Shown here: positions 28,013-36,664 of the stretch, one piece after another | Position numbering within the stretch: position 1 is the stretch's first letter | How the letters are laid out: the number at the start of each line of letters is the position of its first letter | Source of the DNA: Firmicutes bacterium AM31-12AC | GTDB taxonomy: Bacteria; Bacillota; Clostridia; Lachnospirales; Lachnospiraceae | Reading direction: 5' to 3' | Assembly (NCBI GenBank): GCA_003480425.1 | Contig: QUJA01000014.1 | Coordinates: 1-63,659, forward strand | DNA length: 63,659 nucleotides | Notes under the pieces: generated by a model | Seen by the model: only the letters and a program-made list of their open reading frames with translations | Told to the model about the DNA's origin: nothing | The model's database searches: none | Translations under genes and position numbers: made by a program

Positions 28013-29731
28013 CTAACACTCTATGATCATTTCTTCCAATGTTCCGCCCGGCTTAATCATTGGGAATACCATTTCTTCCGGATCAATGATAAATTCAATC
28101 AATGTCGGAACTTTTGTATTTTTCTTAGCCGCTTCAAATGCTGCTGCAATCTCATCTGTTTTTGTAACACGTATACCCTTTGCTCCATAACTCTCGGCCA
28201 GCTTAATGAAGTCCGGTGTATACTCCGGCTTTTCTTCTCCATTTGTTCTTCTTGTCAAAGCACCCGCGCGCAAATCTGTCATTCCATAACGTTTTCCATA
28301 GAATAATTTCTGCCACTGACGTACCATTCCAAGATATGTATTGTTAAATACACATAAGATAACAGGAAGTTCTTCCAATACTGCAGTTGCAAATTCCTGA
28401 ATGTTCATCTGCATACCGCCATCTCCTGAGATCATAATGACCGGCTTATCCGGATTGCCCAGTTTTGCTCCGATTGCTCCCGGGAATCCATATCCCATCG
28501 TTCCAAGTCCGCCTGACATAATAATCTGCTTCTTCTCTGTAATTTCTGTAAACTGTGCCGCAAACATCTGATGCTGACCTACATCCGTTACAATGATTGC
28601 CTCATCAAACTGTCTGTTAATCTCCCCGATAATATCCATCGGTCCCATTTCTGCATGCTTTTTCATCGTCAACGGGTGTACATGCTGCCACTCATCGATT
28701 TCATCCAGCCATTTCTTCGTCTTACATGGAACAACATATTCATTCATTTTTGTAATGGCATCTTTCGCATCTGCAACAATCGGCACGTCAACATGGATAT
28801 TTCGCGAAATGGCCGCTGTATCAATATCTATGTGGACAATTTGTGCATGTGGGGCAAACTCATGTAATTTTCCTGTAATACGATCGTTAAATCTCGTTCC
28901 GATAGAAAATAACAGATCACACTCGCTGACTGCCATATTGGCCGCATACGCACCGTGCATACCAAGGTTTCCAATAAACAATGGATGGTTCGTCGGAATC
29001 GCACCACGTCCCATAATAGTTGTAACAACCGGTACGTTTGTCTTCTCTACAACTTCTTTAAATGCCTCTTTTGCATCTGCAATAATCACTCCGCCACCTG
29101 CAAGAAATAACGGTCGTTCTGCTTTTCCAAGCATTTTCAAAGCTCGTTTCAACTGTCCGATATGAACAGCTGTAGTTGGTTTGTATCCACGTATATTTAC
29201 AGATTTCGGGTACTCTGCACTTCCAAGCTCTGCCATAACATCTTTTGGAAGGTCAATCAGTACCGGACCCGGTTTCCCTGTTCTTGCTATATAAAAGGCT
29301 TCTTTGATAATACGACCCAGGTCCTCACGTTTATGAACAGTAACACCGTACTTCGTAATACTTCTTGTAATACCTACGATATCTACTTCCTGAAAAGCAT
29401 CGTTTCCGATTAAATGTCTTGAAACCTGACCAGTAAAACATACCAATGGCACACTGTCATAGTTTGCTGTTGCAAGACCTGTTACAAGGTTCGTCGCTCC
29501 CGGTCCGCTTGTTACAAGACAGACTCCGACTTTACCTGTCGTACGGGCATATGCATCGGCAGCATGAACCAAAGCCTGCTCATGTCGAGGCAGAATCACA
29601 CGTATATCATCCTGTTTATAAAGCTCATCACTAATATCGATCGTACAAGCCCCCGGATAACCAAATAATGTGTCTACCCCTTCTTCTTTCAATGCTTTTA
29701 CTAATAACTTATTACCTGAAATCTGTTTCAT
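28013..29731 (-). CDS. ilvB: Acetolactate synthase large (catalytic) subunit
   Basis: 572 residues, a TPP enzyme of three domains. LFGYPGACTIDISDELY and the catalytic Glu in HEQALVHAADAYAR lie at the N-terminus, a FAD-binding middle domain follows, and the C-terminal TPP motif runs from GDGGM to FNN. It makes acetolactate or acetohydroxybutyrate from pyruvate. RBS GGGAGG is upstream of ATG 29731. It starts only 40 bp after znuB on the same strand; the gap contains AACGT/ACGTT with a T run, a weak hairpin that may not stop transcription. Confidence 0.95.
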   Translation of the reverse strand: MKQISGNKLLVKALKEEGVDTLFGYPGACTIDISDELYKQDDIRVILPRHEQALVHAADAYARTTGKVGVCLVTSGPGATNLVTGLATANYDSVPLVCFTGQVSRHLIGNDAFQEVDIVGITRSITKYGVTVHKREDLGRIIKEAFYIARTGKPGPVLIDLPKDVMAELGSAEYPKSVNIRGYKPTTAVHIGQLKRALKMLGKAERPLFLAGGGVIIADAKEAFKEVVEKTNVPVVTTIMGRGAIPTNHPLFIGNLGMHGAYAANMAVSECDLLFSIGTRFNDRITGKLHEFAPHAQIVHIDIDTAAISRNIHVDVPIVADAKDAITKMNEYVVPCKTKKWLDEIDEWQHVHPLTMKKHAEMGPMDIIGEINRQFDEAIIVTDVGQHQMFAAQFTEITEKKQIIMSGGLGTMGYGFPGAIGAKLGNPDKPVIMISGDGGMQMNIQEFATAVLEELPVILCVFNNTYLGMVRQWQKLFYGKRYGMTDLRAGALTRRTNGEEKPEYTPDFIKLAESYGAKGIRVTKTDEIAAAFEAAKKNTKVPTLIEFIIDPEEMVFPMIKPGGTLEEMIIEC

Positions 29732-29771
29732 AGAAAAACCTCCCTTTATAAAAACGTCCTATTTGCAAACG

Positions 29772-30590
29772 TTATTTTCGCTGTCTGATAAATCCGATTA
29801 TTGTATAAATACCGAGAAATGCCAGATTTACAACAACCACACTGGCTCCTGCCGGAGTTGCAAAAAAGTATGACACCGAAATGCCAATGCAGAAGCACAC
29901 AACAGAAATAATCGCTGAATTTACAATCACTCCTCGAAATGTCTTGCAGACTCGCATAGATGTAAGTGCCGGAAATATAATTAAACTGGAAATCAGCAAT
30001 GTTCCCATCATTCTCATTCCGAGCACGATTGTCACAGCTGTCAGAACTGCGATCAATGTATTATATAAATCAGCTTTCACACCTGTTGCTTTTGCAAATA
30101 TTTCATCAAATGTAATCGCAAATATTTTATTATAGAAAAATATATACAACAATAATACGACTACCGATAAAATCACACTCATGCGGACATCATCTGCACT
30201 CATTGCCAGAATACTTCCAAACATGTAATTGTAAACATCTGTATTCATTCCTGTTGTCATGGATATTACCATAACACCGATTGCAAGTGCACTGGTAGAA
30301 ATCAGTGCAATCGCCGAATCACCTTTGAGCACACTGCTACTGTTCACCCTAAGAAGAAGTATCGCCGCAATGATCACGACCGGAATTGCGACCGCCAGCG
30401 GTGCTACATTTAACGCTGCTGCAACTGCAAGTGCGCCAAATCCCACATGCGACAAGCCATCACCTATCATCGAATACCTCTTTAATACCAGGCTCACACC
30501 CAAAAGTGCGGAACATAAAGAGACCAGAATTCCTACTGTAAACGCCCTCACCATAAATGGATAGGAGAGCATCTCAATCATTGTATTCAT
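29772..30590 (-). CDS. znuB: Zinc/manganese ABC transporter permease
   Basis: 272 residues with about eight hydrophobic segments, ABC-3 family (ZnuB/MntB). LSYPFMVRAFTVGILVSLCS at the N-terminus and GDGLSHVGFGALAVAAALN are characteristic. It overlaps znuC by 4 bp. The metal could be Zn or Mn; the histidine-rich SBP of this operon favours zinc. Confidence 0.92.
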   Translation of the reverse strand: MNTMIEMLSYPFMVRAFTVGILVSLCSALLGVSLVLKRYSMIGDGLSHVGFGALAVAAALNVAPLAVAIPVVIIAAILLLRVNSSSVLKGDSAIALISTSALAIGVMVISMTTGMNTDVYNYMFGSILAMSADDVRMSVILSVVVLLLYIFFYNKIFAITFDEIFAKATGVKADLYNTLIAVLTAVTIVLGMRMMGTLLISSLIIFPALTSMRVCKTFRGVIVNSAIISVVCFCIGISVSYFFATPAGASVVVVNLAFLGIYTIIGFIRQRK

Positions 30591-31354
30591 GACTTATCTC
30601 CCCCTTCCATCTGTTTCAGACGTTCCTCTACTACCGCTTCCTGAACATCAATCTGTCCACTTTTAATATATTGTCTGCCGACAGCACTCTTCTTATAATC
30701 CTCTGTCGTCCCGAAAAACCTTGCATTTTCCTGCAAATGTAAAATGTGTGTTGCATCTCGAAGTGCACTTTCAATATCATGAGAGACCATCACAACAGCA
30801 ATCCCTGACTTCTGATTTATCTCTTTGATCAGTTGATAAAACTCTGCTGTCACGATTGGATCAAGCCCTGTCACCGGCTCATCCAGAAGAAGAAGCTTCT
30901 TTGTCGCACACAAAGCTCTTGCGAGCAGAACTCTCTGCTTCTGTCCGCCGGACAAATCTCGAAAACAACTTCTTGCAAGGTCATCGATTCCTAAAAGCTG
31001 CATATTTTCTTTTGCCCGCCTCTTATCCTCTGCTTTGTAAAATGGATGAAAACCACGTCCATTTAACCGTCCTGACAATACTACTTCATACACACTTGCC
31101 GGAAAATCCTTCTGCACATCATTTTGCTGTGGAAGGTACCCAATCTCTCTTTGAAGCAATCCATCTCCGAAAATAATTTTCCCCTTCGACGGACTCTTTA
31201 ACCCCAAAAGACTCTTGACTAAAGTACTCTTTCCAGAACCATTCTCCCCGACAATACAAAGATAATCCCCTTGATCCATCTGAAATGATAAATCCTCAAT
31301 GACTGTCTGACCTTCGTATGCAATTGATATATTTTCACATTGAATCAAAGCCAT
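30587..31354 (-). CDS. znuC: Zinc/manganese ABC transporter ATP-binding protein
   Basis: 255 residues. Walker A GENGSGKST, Q-loop YLPQQNDVQKDFP, signature LSGGQKQRV, Walker B LLLLDEPVTGLDP and the switch His in VSHD are all present. It supplies ATP-driven energy to the ZnuB channel. It starts on the last base of znuA (the A of its ATG is shared) and overlaps znuB, a tightly coupled operon. Confidence 0.94.
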   Translation of the reverse strand: MALIQCENISIAYEGQTVIEDLSFQMDQGDYLCIVGENGSGKSTLVKSLLGLKSPSKGKIIFGDGLLQREIGYLPQQNDVQKDFPASVYEVVLSGRLNGRGFHPFYKAEDKRRAKENMQLLGIDDLARSCFRDLSGGQKQRVLLARALCATKKLLLLDEPVTGLDPIVTAEFYQLIKEINQKSGIAVVMVSHDIESALRDATHILHLQENARFFGTTEDYKKSAVGRQYIKSGQIDVQEAVVEERLKQMEGGDKS

Positions 31355-32445
31355 TATCTCAAAGCCTCCTTTAACGTTTCTACATTTTCTTTCATTAAAT
31401 CCAAATAAGTTACTCCCGCTTCAAACTGCTTAGCACTAATATTATGACTGCTGTAAAATACTTTCACCGGAACATCACACGCCTCCGCAATCGCATTTGC
31501 AATATTATCATTACTAAGCTCCATCTTCAGCACGACCGGGATATGTTCTTCTTTCACCTTATTAATCAGAAATGCCATCGTTGCCGCACTTGGTTCTGTA
31601 TCTGATGCACAACCCGAAAATGCTGCATAATAATCCAGTCCATACTCTGCCGCAAAATATCGAAATGGGAAACGGTCTCCAAACAAGAGTGTATGATTCT
31701 TCGCATTTTCCACTACATCGCGAAACGCTGTATCCAACTCCTTTAACTGTGTCTCATACGCTTCTGCATTATCTTTGTATGTCTGTCCATGCTCTGAATC
31801 CAAAGAACATAATTCCTCTGTGATATGCTCTACAATGTCAATCGCATTGCCCGGTGATGTCCAGACATGCTCATCCATCGTGTGTACATGCTCATTATGC
31901 TCTTCTTCCGTTTCTTCGGCAGAATGAAGAAAATGTTCCTCTTCATCGTGGCTCTCCTCTTCCTCATCTTCATGAGAATGCCCACGCTCTTCTTTCATTC
32001 CTTCCACATGCTCTTCTGCAAGAATATTTCCAACACAATCTACCAGACGAAGTCTCTTCACATCTTCCATCTCCGGTGATTCCAAAATATCTTCCACCCA
32101 CTCGTCATTCTCTCCGCCGACATAAATAAACAAGTCTGCATTCTGGATTGCAATGATATCCTGTGGTGTTGGTTCGTAAGAATGTGTTTCCTCTCCTGGT
32201 TTCAAAAGCATGGTAAGTGACACATTGTCTCCCGCTATCTGCCGTACAAAATCGTACTGCGGGAAAATAGTTGTCACAACCCGAAGTTTCTTCTGGTCTT
32301 TTGGAAGATTTTCTTCTCTATTACCACCTGCTGTGCAGCCACATAATCCACTGACCAGAAATACGATTGTACAGAGTATACTCACACCTCTGAATATAAA
32401 ATTTCTTTTCTTCTTTTTATTTCTTTTTTGATTATTTACGTTCAT
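31354..32445 (-). CDS. znuA: Zinc/manganese ABC transporter substrate-binding lipoprotein
   Basis: 363 residues from ATG 32445, which lies inside the last 14 bp of folA (translational coupling). The N-terminus is very basic and ends in a lipobox, VSGLCGC. The cluster A-I fold follows: RVVTTIFPQYDFVRQIAGD, metal His in EETHSYEPTPQD, and a His/Glu-rich acidic loop (about residues 160-205, with HSHEDEEEESHDEEEH) typical of zinc-collecting ZnuA proteins. C-terminal ligands include VHTMDEHVWTSP and FSGCASDTEPS. It is anchored outside the membrane and delivers metal to ZnuB. Confidence 0.92.
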   Translation of the reverse strand: MNVNNQKRNKKKKRNFIFRGVSILCTIVFLVSGLCGCTAGGNREENLPKDQKKLRVVTTIFPQYDFVRQIAGDNVSLTMLLKPGEETHSYEPTPQDIIAIQNADLFIYVGGENDEWVEDILESPEMEDVKRLRLVDCVGNILAEEHVEGMKEERGHSHEDEEEESHDEEEHFLHSAEETEEEHNEHVHTMDEHVWTSPGNAIDIVEHITEELCSLDSEHGQTYKDNAEAYETQLKELDTAFRDVVENAKNHTLLFGDRFPFRYFAAEYGLDYYAAFSGCASDTEPSAATMAFLINKVKEEHIPVVLKMELSNDNIANAIAEACDVPVKVFYSSHNISAKQFEAGVTYLDLMKENVETLKEALR

Positions 32446-32920
32446 ATTTTGCGAATACATATTCCAAATCAAAACAAGTCTGCTCCTCACTGACCTCCGT
32501 CATCTCCCAATCATCCATCTGATCCAGATTTGGGAAATACGTATCTGCTGCATATACATGATTGATCTTTGTGATATACGCTGTATCACAATATGGGATC
32601 AGCATCTCGTAAATGCTTCCTCCTCCGATTACATACAGCTCATTTGAATCATATTTTTTTAATTCTTCCAACAATTCTTCTTTTGTATGCACGATAATCG
32701 CATCTTTTACCTTATAAGAACGGTTCTCTGTCAACACGATATTAACTCTGTTCTTAAGAGGCAGCCCGTTTGGGAAGCTTTCCAAAGTTTTTCTTCCCAT
32801 TACAACAACATGTCCAATTGTCTTCTCTCTGAAAAACTTCATATCCGCCGGAATACTTGTTAAAAGTCTGTTTTTATTTCCTATTGCCCAGTTTGCATCT
32901 ACTGCTGCTATTGCATTCAT
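32432..32920 (-). CDS. folA: Dihydrofolate reductase
   Basis: 162 residues. VDANWAIGNKNRLL carries the active-site Trp region, VMGRKTLESFPNGLPL the NADPH-binding arginine helix, and YVIGGGSIYEMLIPY the cofactor glycine loop. It recycles the dihydrofolate made by ThyA, whose gene ends 13 bp upstream. Its end overlaps the znuA start. Confidence 0.95.
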   Translation of the reverse strand: MNAIAAVDANWAIGNKNRLLTSIPADMKFFREKTIGHVVVMGRKTLESFPNGLPLKNRVNIVLTENRSYKVKDAIIVHTKEELLEELKKYDSNELYVIGGGSIYEMLIPYCDTAYITKINHVYAADTYFPNLDQMDDWEMTEVSEEQTCFDLEYVFAKYERK

Positions 32921-32933
32921 TATCTAAAACCTC

Positions 32934-33782
32934 CTACACTGCTATCGGAATATTTTTTATCTGTGGATGCGTTTCATAATTATCCAGTCTTACATCATCC
33001 GGTGTGAAATCGTAAAAATCTTTTACTTCCGGATTTAACCAGAATGTCGGTGCCGGAAGCGGCTCTCTTGATATCAGTTCCTTAATAAGCGGCACGTGTC
33101 TGTCATAAATATGTGCATCTGCAATGACATGTACAAATTCTCCTACCTTCATATCACAAACCTGTGCCAGCATGTGTAAAAGAACTGCATACTGACAAAC
33201 GTTCCAGTTATTTGCTGCCAGAACATCCTGAGAACGCTGGTTGAGGATTCCATTCAAAGTAAGCTTATCGCTTCCCGCTTCCTTTGTCACATTGAATGTC
33301 ATACTGTATGCACATGGATAAAGATTCATCTCATGCAGATCCTGATGTACATAAATATTAGTCATAATACGACGACTGTACGGATTGTTCTTCAAATCAT
33401 AGATCACGCGGTCCACCTGATCCATCATTCCTTCTTTATACTGATGTTTCACCTGCATCTGATATCCGTATGCTTTTCCGATTGAGCCGTCCTCATCCGC
33501 CCAACTGTCCCAGATATGACTGTTCAAATCATGGATATTGTTCGACTTTTTCTGCCAGATCCAGAGAAGCTCATCTGTACAACTCTTAATTCCTGTTCTT
33601 CTCAGTGTCAGCGCCGGAAATTCTTTCGATAAATCATATCGATTTACCACACCAAACTTTTTAATCGTATAAGCAGATGTGCCGTCCTCCCACACCGGGC
33701 GCACTTTCTCGCCTTCTGTACTTGTCCCGTTCTCTATAATATCCTTACACATATCGATAAATACTTTATCTGCATAACTCAT
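32934..33782 (-). CDS. thyA: Thymidylate synthase
   Basis: 282 residues, ATG 33782 with GGAGGAAG. The nucleophile Cys is in NLYPCAYSMTFNV, followed by LNQRSQDVLAANNWNVCQYA and HIYDRHVPLIKE, which bind dUMP and folate. It is a divergent clostridial member of the ThyA family (PCAYS where others have PPCHT). First gene of thyA-folA-znuACB, preceded by a good promoter and a leader hairpin. Confidence 0.93.
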   Translation of the reverse strand: MSYADKVFIDMCKDIIENGTSTEGEKVRPVWEDGTSAYTIKKFGVVNRYDLSKEFPALTLRRTGIKSCTDELLWIWQKKSNNIHDLNSHIWDSWADEDGSIGKAYGYQMQVKHQYKEGMMDQVDRVIYDLKNNPYSRRIMTNIYVHQDLHEMNLYPCAYSMTFNVTKEAGSDKLTLNGILNQRSQDVLAANNWNVCQYAVLLHMLAQVCDMKVGEFVHVIADAHIYDRHVPLIKELISREPLPAPTFWLNPEVKDFYDFTPDDVRLDNYETHPQIKNIPIAV

Positions 33783-33819
33783 TATAAACTTCCTCCTTTG
33801 GCCTCTTCACATGAATAAG

Positions 33820-33863
33820 GCTCACAGAAAAACAACTACTTGCTATGGTGTTTTTCTGTGAGC
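33820..33863 (-). promoter_or_regulatory. Hairpin in the thyA leader
   Basis: A perfect 14-bp stem, GCTCACAGAAAAAC (33820-33833) with GTTTTTCTGTGAGC (33850-33863), lies between the predicted thyA transcription start and its ribosome-binding site. On the minus strand the tail is only CTTATT, so it is a poor terminator. An attenuator, a stability element or the 3' end of hom mRNA are possible. Confidence 0.55.
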
Positions 33864-33905
33864 GCAGCTTTTTGTTGCTATACATTCGCTAGCTTGCTAT
33901 ATTAA

Positions 33906-33934
33906 GTTATAACACAGTTTTTTCTTTTTGTAAA
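33906..33934 (-). promoter_or_regulatory. Predicted thyA operon promoter
   Basis: On the minus strand TTTACA (33929-33934) and TATAAC (33906-33911) are 17 bp apart, about 125 bp upstream of thyA. Confidence 0.6.
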
Positions 33935-34016
33935 TAAATCTCACGAAGAAGTTTGTTTTAACTAACCATTTTTACCCAAAAGCAATTTCTTTATTTATCT
34001 TAAGTTTTATAATCTC

Positions 34017-35299
34017 CTAATATTCTCGGATCACACTGCTGATTTCAAAAATATTTTCAATATCTCTCAACTGTTCCAGTGCATTTTTCAAATAATCTTC
34101 TCTCACCTTATCTGTCACGATAACAAGCTCGGCCTGGTCTCCTTTTATATGCTTCTGAACAACTCTTGCAATACTTACGCCATGACTTCCAAATACTGTC
34201 GCAATACTTGCCAGCACACCCGGCTGGTTCTTCACCTGCATACGAAGGAAAAACTTATTTTCTACCTCATCAAACTTTTTGATCGGCGTTTCTCTATAAC
34301 ATGTACAACTGATTCGGCCATTGCATCCATACTCAATATTTCTGGCAACATCAATGATATCTCCCATAACTGCACTTGCTGTAGGAAGCTCTCCTGCTCC
34401 GCGTCCGTAGAACATTGCATCATCTACTGCATCTCCATGTACAAATACAGCATTAAAAGAATCTCTTACGGATGCCAGAGGATGCTCTTTATTCAACAGC
34501 ATCGGATAGACCCCGACTTCAATTCCGCCCTCAGTATTATGTGCAACACCAAGTAATTTGATCACGCTGTCAAATTCTTTTGCATATGCAATATCATCTG
34601 CAGTAATCTTTGTGATTCCTTCTGTATAGACATCGTCAAATACAACCCTTGAATGAAATGCGATCGATGCCATGATTGCAACCTTACGTCCTGCATCCAG
34701 ACCTTCTACATCTGCTGTCGGATCAGCCTCCGCATATCCAAGCTCCGTAGCCTTAGCCAGTGCTTCTTCAAAGCTCATGTTCTCTTCAAACATCTTCGTT
34801 AAAATATAATTTGTCGTACCATTTACAATACCGATCACTTCATCAATCTCATTTCCCGCAAGACATTGCTTCAATGGTCGGATAATCGGAATTCCGCCTG
34901 CCACTGCCGCCTCAAACAACAAATCGCAATGCTTTTCTTCCGCAGCATCCAACAACTCTTTTCCATGTGCAGCTAAGAGATCCTTATTTGCCGTCACAAC
35001 ATGCTTTCCTGCATGCAATGCTTCAAGTATCATCGTTCTCGCCGGCTCAATCCCACCCATCACTTCTACGACAATCTGAATTTCCGGATCATTTACAATC
35101 TCCTGCCAATTGTCTGTCAAAAGCGAAGCTCGATACCTTCACGTTGCTTGTTCAGATTATGGACAAGGATCTTGCTTACTTCCATCTCTGCTCCAATTGT
35201 CCGTACCATCACATCCGTACGACGCTGAATTAATTTATAAACACCGGTACCAACTGTACCAACTCCTAATAGTGCTACTTTTATCTTTTTTGTATTCAT
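34017..35299 (-). CDS. hom: Homoserine dehydrogenase, frameshifted
   Basis: Start ATG 35299 (MNTKKIKVALLGVGTVGTGVYK, NAD(P)-binding GxGxxG). The first 56 codons run into a stop at 35117, while the rest (LLTDNWQEIVNDPEIQIVVE onward) continues in another frame. One base missing at 35124-35131 (GAGGCTTCG read as GAGCTTCG) restores 427 residues. The remainder has the expected VTANKDLLAAHGKELL, NGTTNYILTKM, YAEADPTADVEG and a C-terminal ACT domain for threonine feedback. It reduces aspartate semialdehyde to homoserine for Thr/Met synthesis. Sequencing error is likely. Confidence 0.93.
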
Positions 35300-35465
35300 G
35301 TTTTCCTCTCCTGACTACTATAAATACTTTGCAAGGTCTTGTAAAACCGTTAATACTTTAATACTTTACTCTAATGCATTTTGTGTATTGTAACACAGGT
35401 ATTTTAAAAATACTAGTACAATTTTTAAAAAGTTGTTATAGAAAGCCGGTTAGGGTTACTGTTCA

Positions 35466-35505
35466 CTCCCGTGTCAATCACTATGCTGATTGGCACGGAG
35501 GATGC
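35466..35505. repeat. Imperfect inverted repeat upstream of hom
   Basis: CCGTGTCAATCA pairs with TGATTGGCACGG around a short loop. It lies between hom and the tRNA-Gly terminator in a 279-bp gap without genes. No T run adjoins it and no function is assigned. Confidence 0.4.
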
Positions 35506-35544
35506 ACGTTTTATCTTGAACAGCAATGCTTCCAGATAAAACAA

Positions 35545-35570
35545 AAGAGCAATGCTTTCGCATTGCTCTT
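35545..35570 (-). terminator. Terminator after tRNA-Gly 1
   Basis: AAGAGCAATGC and GCATTGCTCTT form a stem with a four-base loop. On the minus strand it is followed by TTGTTTT, 8 bp past the tRNA 3' end. Confidence 0.85.
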
Positions 35571-35578
35571 AATAAGAG

Positions 35579-35651
35579 AGCGACAGACGGGGTTCGAACC
35601 CGCGACCCCGACCTTGGCAAGGTCGTACTCTACCAGCTGAGCCACTGTCGC
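35579..35651 (-). tRNA. tRNA-Gly (anticodon GCC), copy 1
   Basis: 73 nt without encoded CCA. Acceptor GCGACAG pairs with CTGTCGC; D-arm GCTC-AGC; anticodon stem GACC/GGTC with loop TTGCCAA giving anticodon GCC; T-arm GCGGGTTCGAACCCCG-type stem-loop. Discriminator base U. It is identical over its full length to the copy at 36489-36561. Confidence 0.97.
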
Positions 35652-35684
35652 ATATGTTAGTTGTTCTGCATCAGAACAATAACT

Positions 35685-35713
35685 ACTATACACGAAACAG
35701 ACTCTATTGTCAA
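35685..35713 (-). promoter_or_regulatory. Promoter of tRNA-Gly copy 1
   Basis: On the minus strand consensus TTGACA (35708-35713) and TATAGT (35685-35690) are exactly 17 bp apart. The conserved TCGTGTATAGTA core and a GTTCT/AGAAC leader hairpin are shared with the second tRNA copy. Confidence 0.85.
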
Positions 35714-35753
35714 CTCTTTTTTTCATTTTGTATATCTGAATTTTTCTTTATTT

Positions 35754-36416
35754 TTATGACAATTTCTTCAATTCATCTAAATACCGGATTACATCATACA
35801 AAGACTCCAATGTTTGTGTACAAACTGCCTTTGTTTCTTCGGTCGGCTCGTCCATATCCGGAACCATAACAACCTGACATCCCGCTGTATTTGCAGCACG
35901 TATCCCATTATAGCTGTCTTCAATTACAAGACATTCTCCCGGCTCAAGGCCAAGCAATTCTGCCGCCTTCAAAAATACATCCGGAGCAGGCTTACCATTC
36001 TTAACCTCGCGTCCACATACTATCGCATCAAATTGCAGTGGCAGATTTCCTTTTTCAAAATATATTTCCACTCGCTCCCTCTGTGTTGATGTTGCAAGTG
36101 CTGTTTTTATATAATTTTCTTTTAAGTAGCTAAAAATTTCTCTGACGCCAGGCTTTAATGGTGTTCCATGCTCATCCAAATGCTGCATCAGCATTTCTAA
36201 TCTCGCACCTCTTGCTTCATCATAATCCACCTCGTCTCCAAACCATTCGTGAAATAAATTTCTCGCCACGTCCGCAGTTCTTCCTCGAAGCATTCCGATT
36301 CGTTCATCTGTTAAAGCGATTTGATATCTCGCTGCTACCTTCTTCCATCCTTTTGCGTTGATACGCTCTGTATCAAAAATCACGCCATCCATATCAAATA
36401 ATACTGCTTTTATCAT
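35754..36416 (-). CDS. HAD-family hydrolase, beta-phosphoglucomutase-like
   Basis: 220 residues. HAD motif I FDMDGVIFDTE with nucleophile Asp, motif II LATST, motif III NGKPAPD and motif IV VIEDSYNGIRAA are all present, with an alpha-helical cap after motif I. It is probably a cytoplasmic sugar-phosphate phosphatase or mutase; the substrate cannot be named. It is sandwiched between two identical tRNA-Gly genes with their own promoters and terminators, so it may be transcribed by read-through. Confidence 0.88.
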   Translation of the reverse strand: MIKAVLFDMDGVIFDTERINAKGWKKVAARYQIALTDERIGMLRGRTADVARNLFHEWFGDEVDYDEARGARLEMLMQHLDEHGTPLKPGVREIFSYLKENYIKTALATSTQRERVEIYFEKGNLPLQFDAIVCGREVKNGKPAPDVFLKAAELLGLEPGECLVIEDSYNGIRAANTAGCQVVMVPDMDEPTEETKAVCTQTLESLYDVIRYLDELKKLS

Positions 36417-36440
36417 CTTGTAATCCCTCGCTAAATATTA

Positions 36441-36472
36441 TAAAAAAAGAAGCAATGCAACATGTTGCATCA
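36441..36472 (-). terminator. Terminator after tRNA-Gly copy 2
   Basis: Palindrome ATGCAACATGTTGCAT (36455-36470) is followed on the minus strand by CTTCTTTTTTTATAA. It is 19 bp past the tRNA 3' end. Confidence 0.7.
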
Positions 36473-36488
36473 CTCCTCCTCAAAAGAG

Positions 36489-36561
36489 AGCGACAGACGG
36501 GGTTCGAACCCGCGACCCCGACCTTGGCAAGGTCGTACTCTACCAGCTGAGCCACTGTCGC
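36489..36561 (-). tRNA. tRNA-Gly (anticodon GCC), copy 2
   Basis: Same 73-nt sequence as the copy at 35579-35651: acceptor GCGACAG/CTGTCGC, loop TTGCCAA, anticodon GCC, no encoded CCA. It is the first of the pair in transcription order, downstream of aspS. Confidence 0.97.
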
Positions 36562-36590
36562 ATATACAGTTCTTTGTCAGAACAAAATAT

Positions 36591-36619
36591 ACTATACACG
36601 ACTTTTCTCCGTCTGTCAA
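36591..36619 (-). promoter_or_regulatory. Promoter of tRNA-Gly copy 2
   Basis: On the minus strand TTGACA (36614-36619) and TATAGT (36591-36596) are 17 bp apart, with the same TCGTGTATAGTA core and GTTCT/AGAAC leader hairpin as copy 1. Confidence 0.85.
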
Positions 36620-36664
36620 CACTATTTTTCTATTTTTTTATATTTTTCGAAATTTTTCTATTAT

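Noticed and set aside
28593..29165. 190-codon open frame on the plus strand
   Set aside because: Antisense to the highly conserved ilvB; no ribosome-binding site and no family resemblance.
29732..29771. T-box or leader attenuator for ilvBN
   Set aside because: Only 40 bp separate znuB from ilvB, too short for a T-box; just a weak AACGT/ACGTT hairpin is present.
35466..35505. Third tRNA or riboswitch upstream of hom
   Set aside because: Only one imperfect inverted repeat is present, with no cloverleaf and no recognisable riboswitch core.
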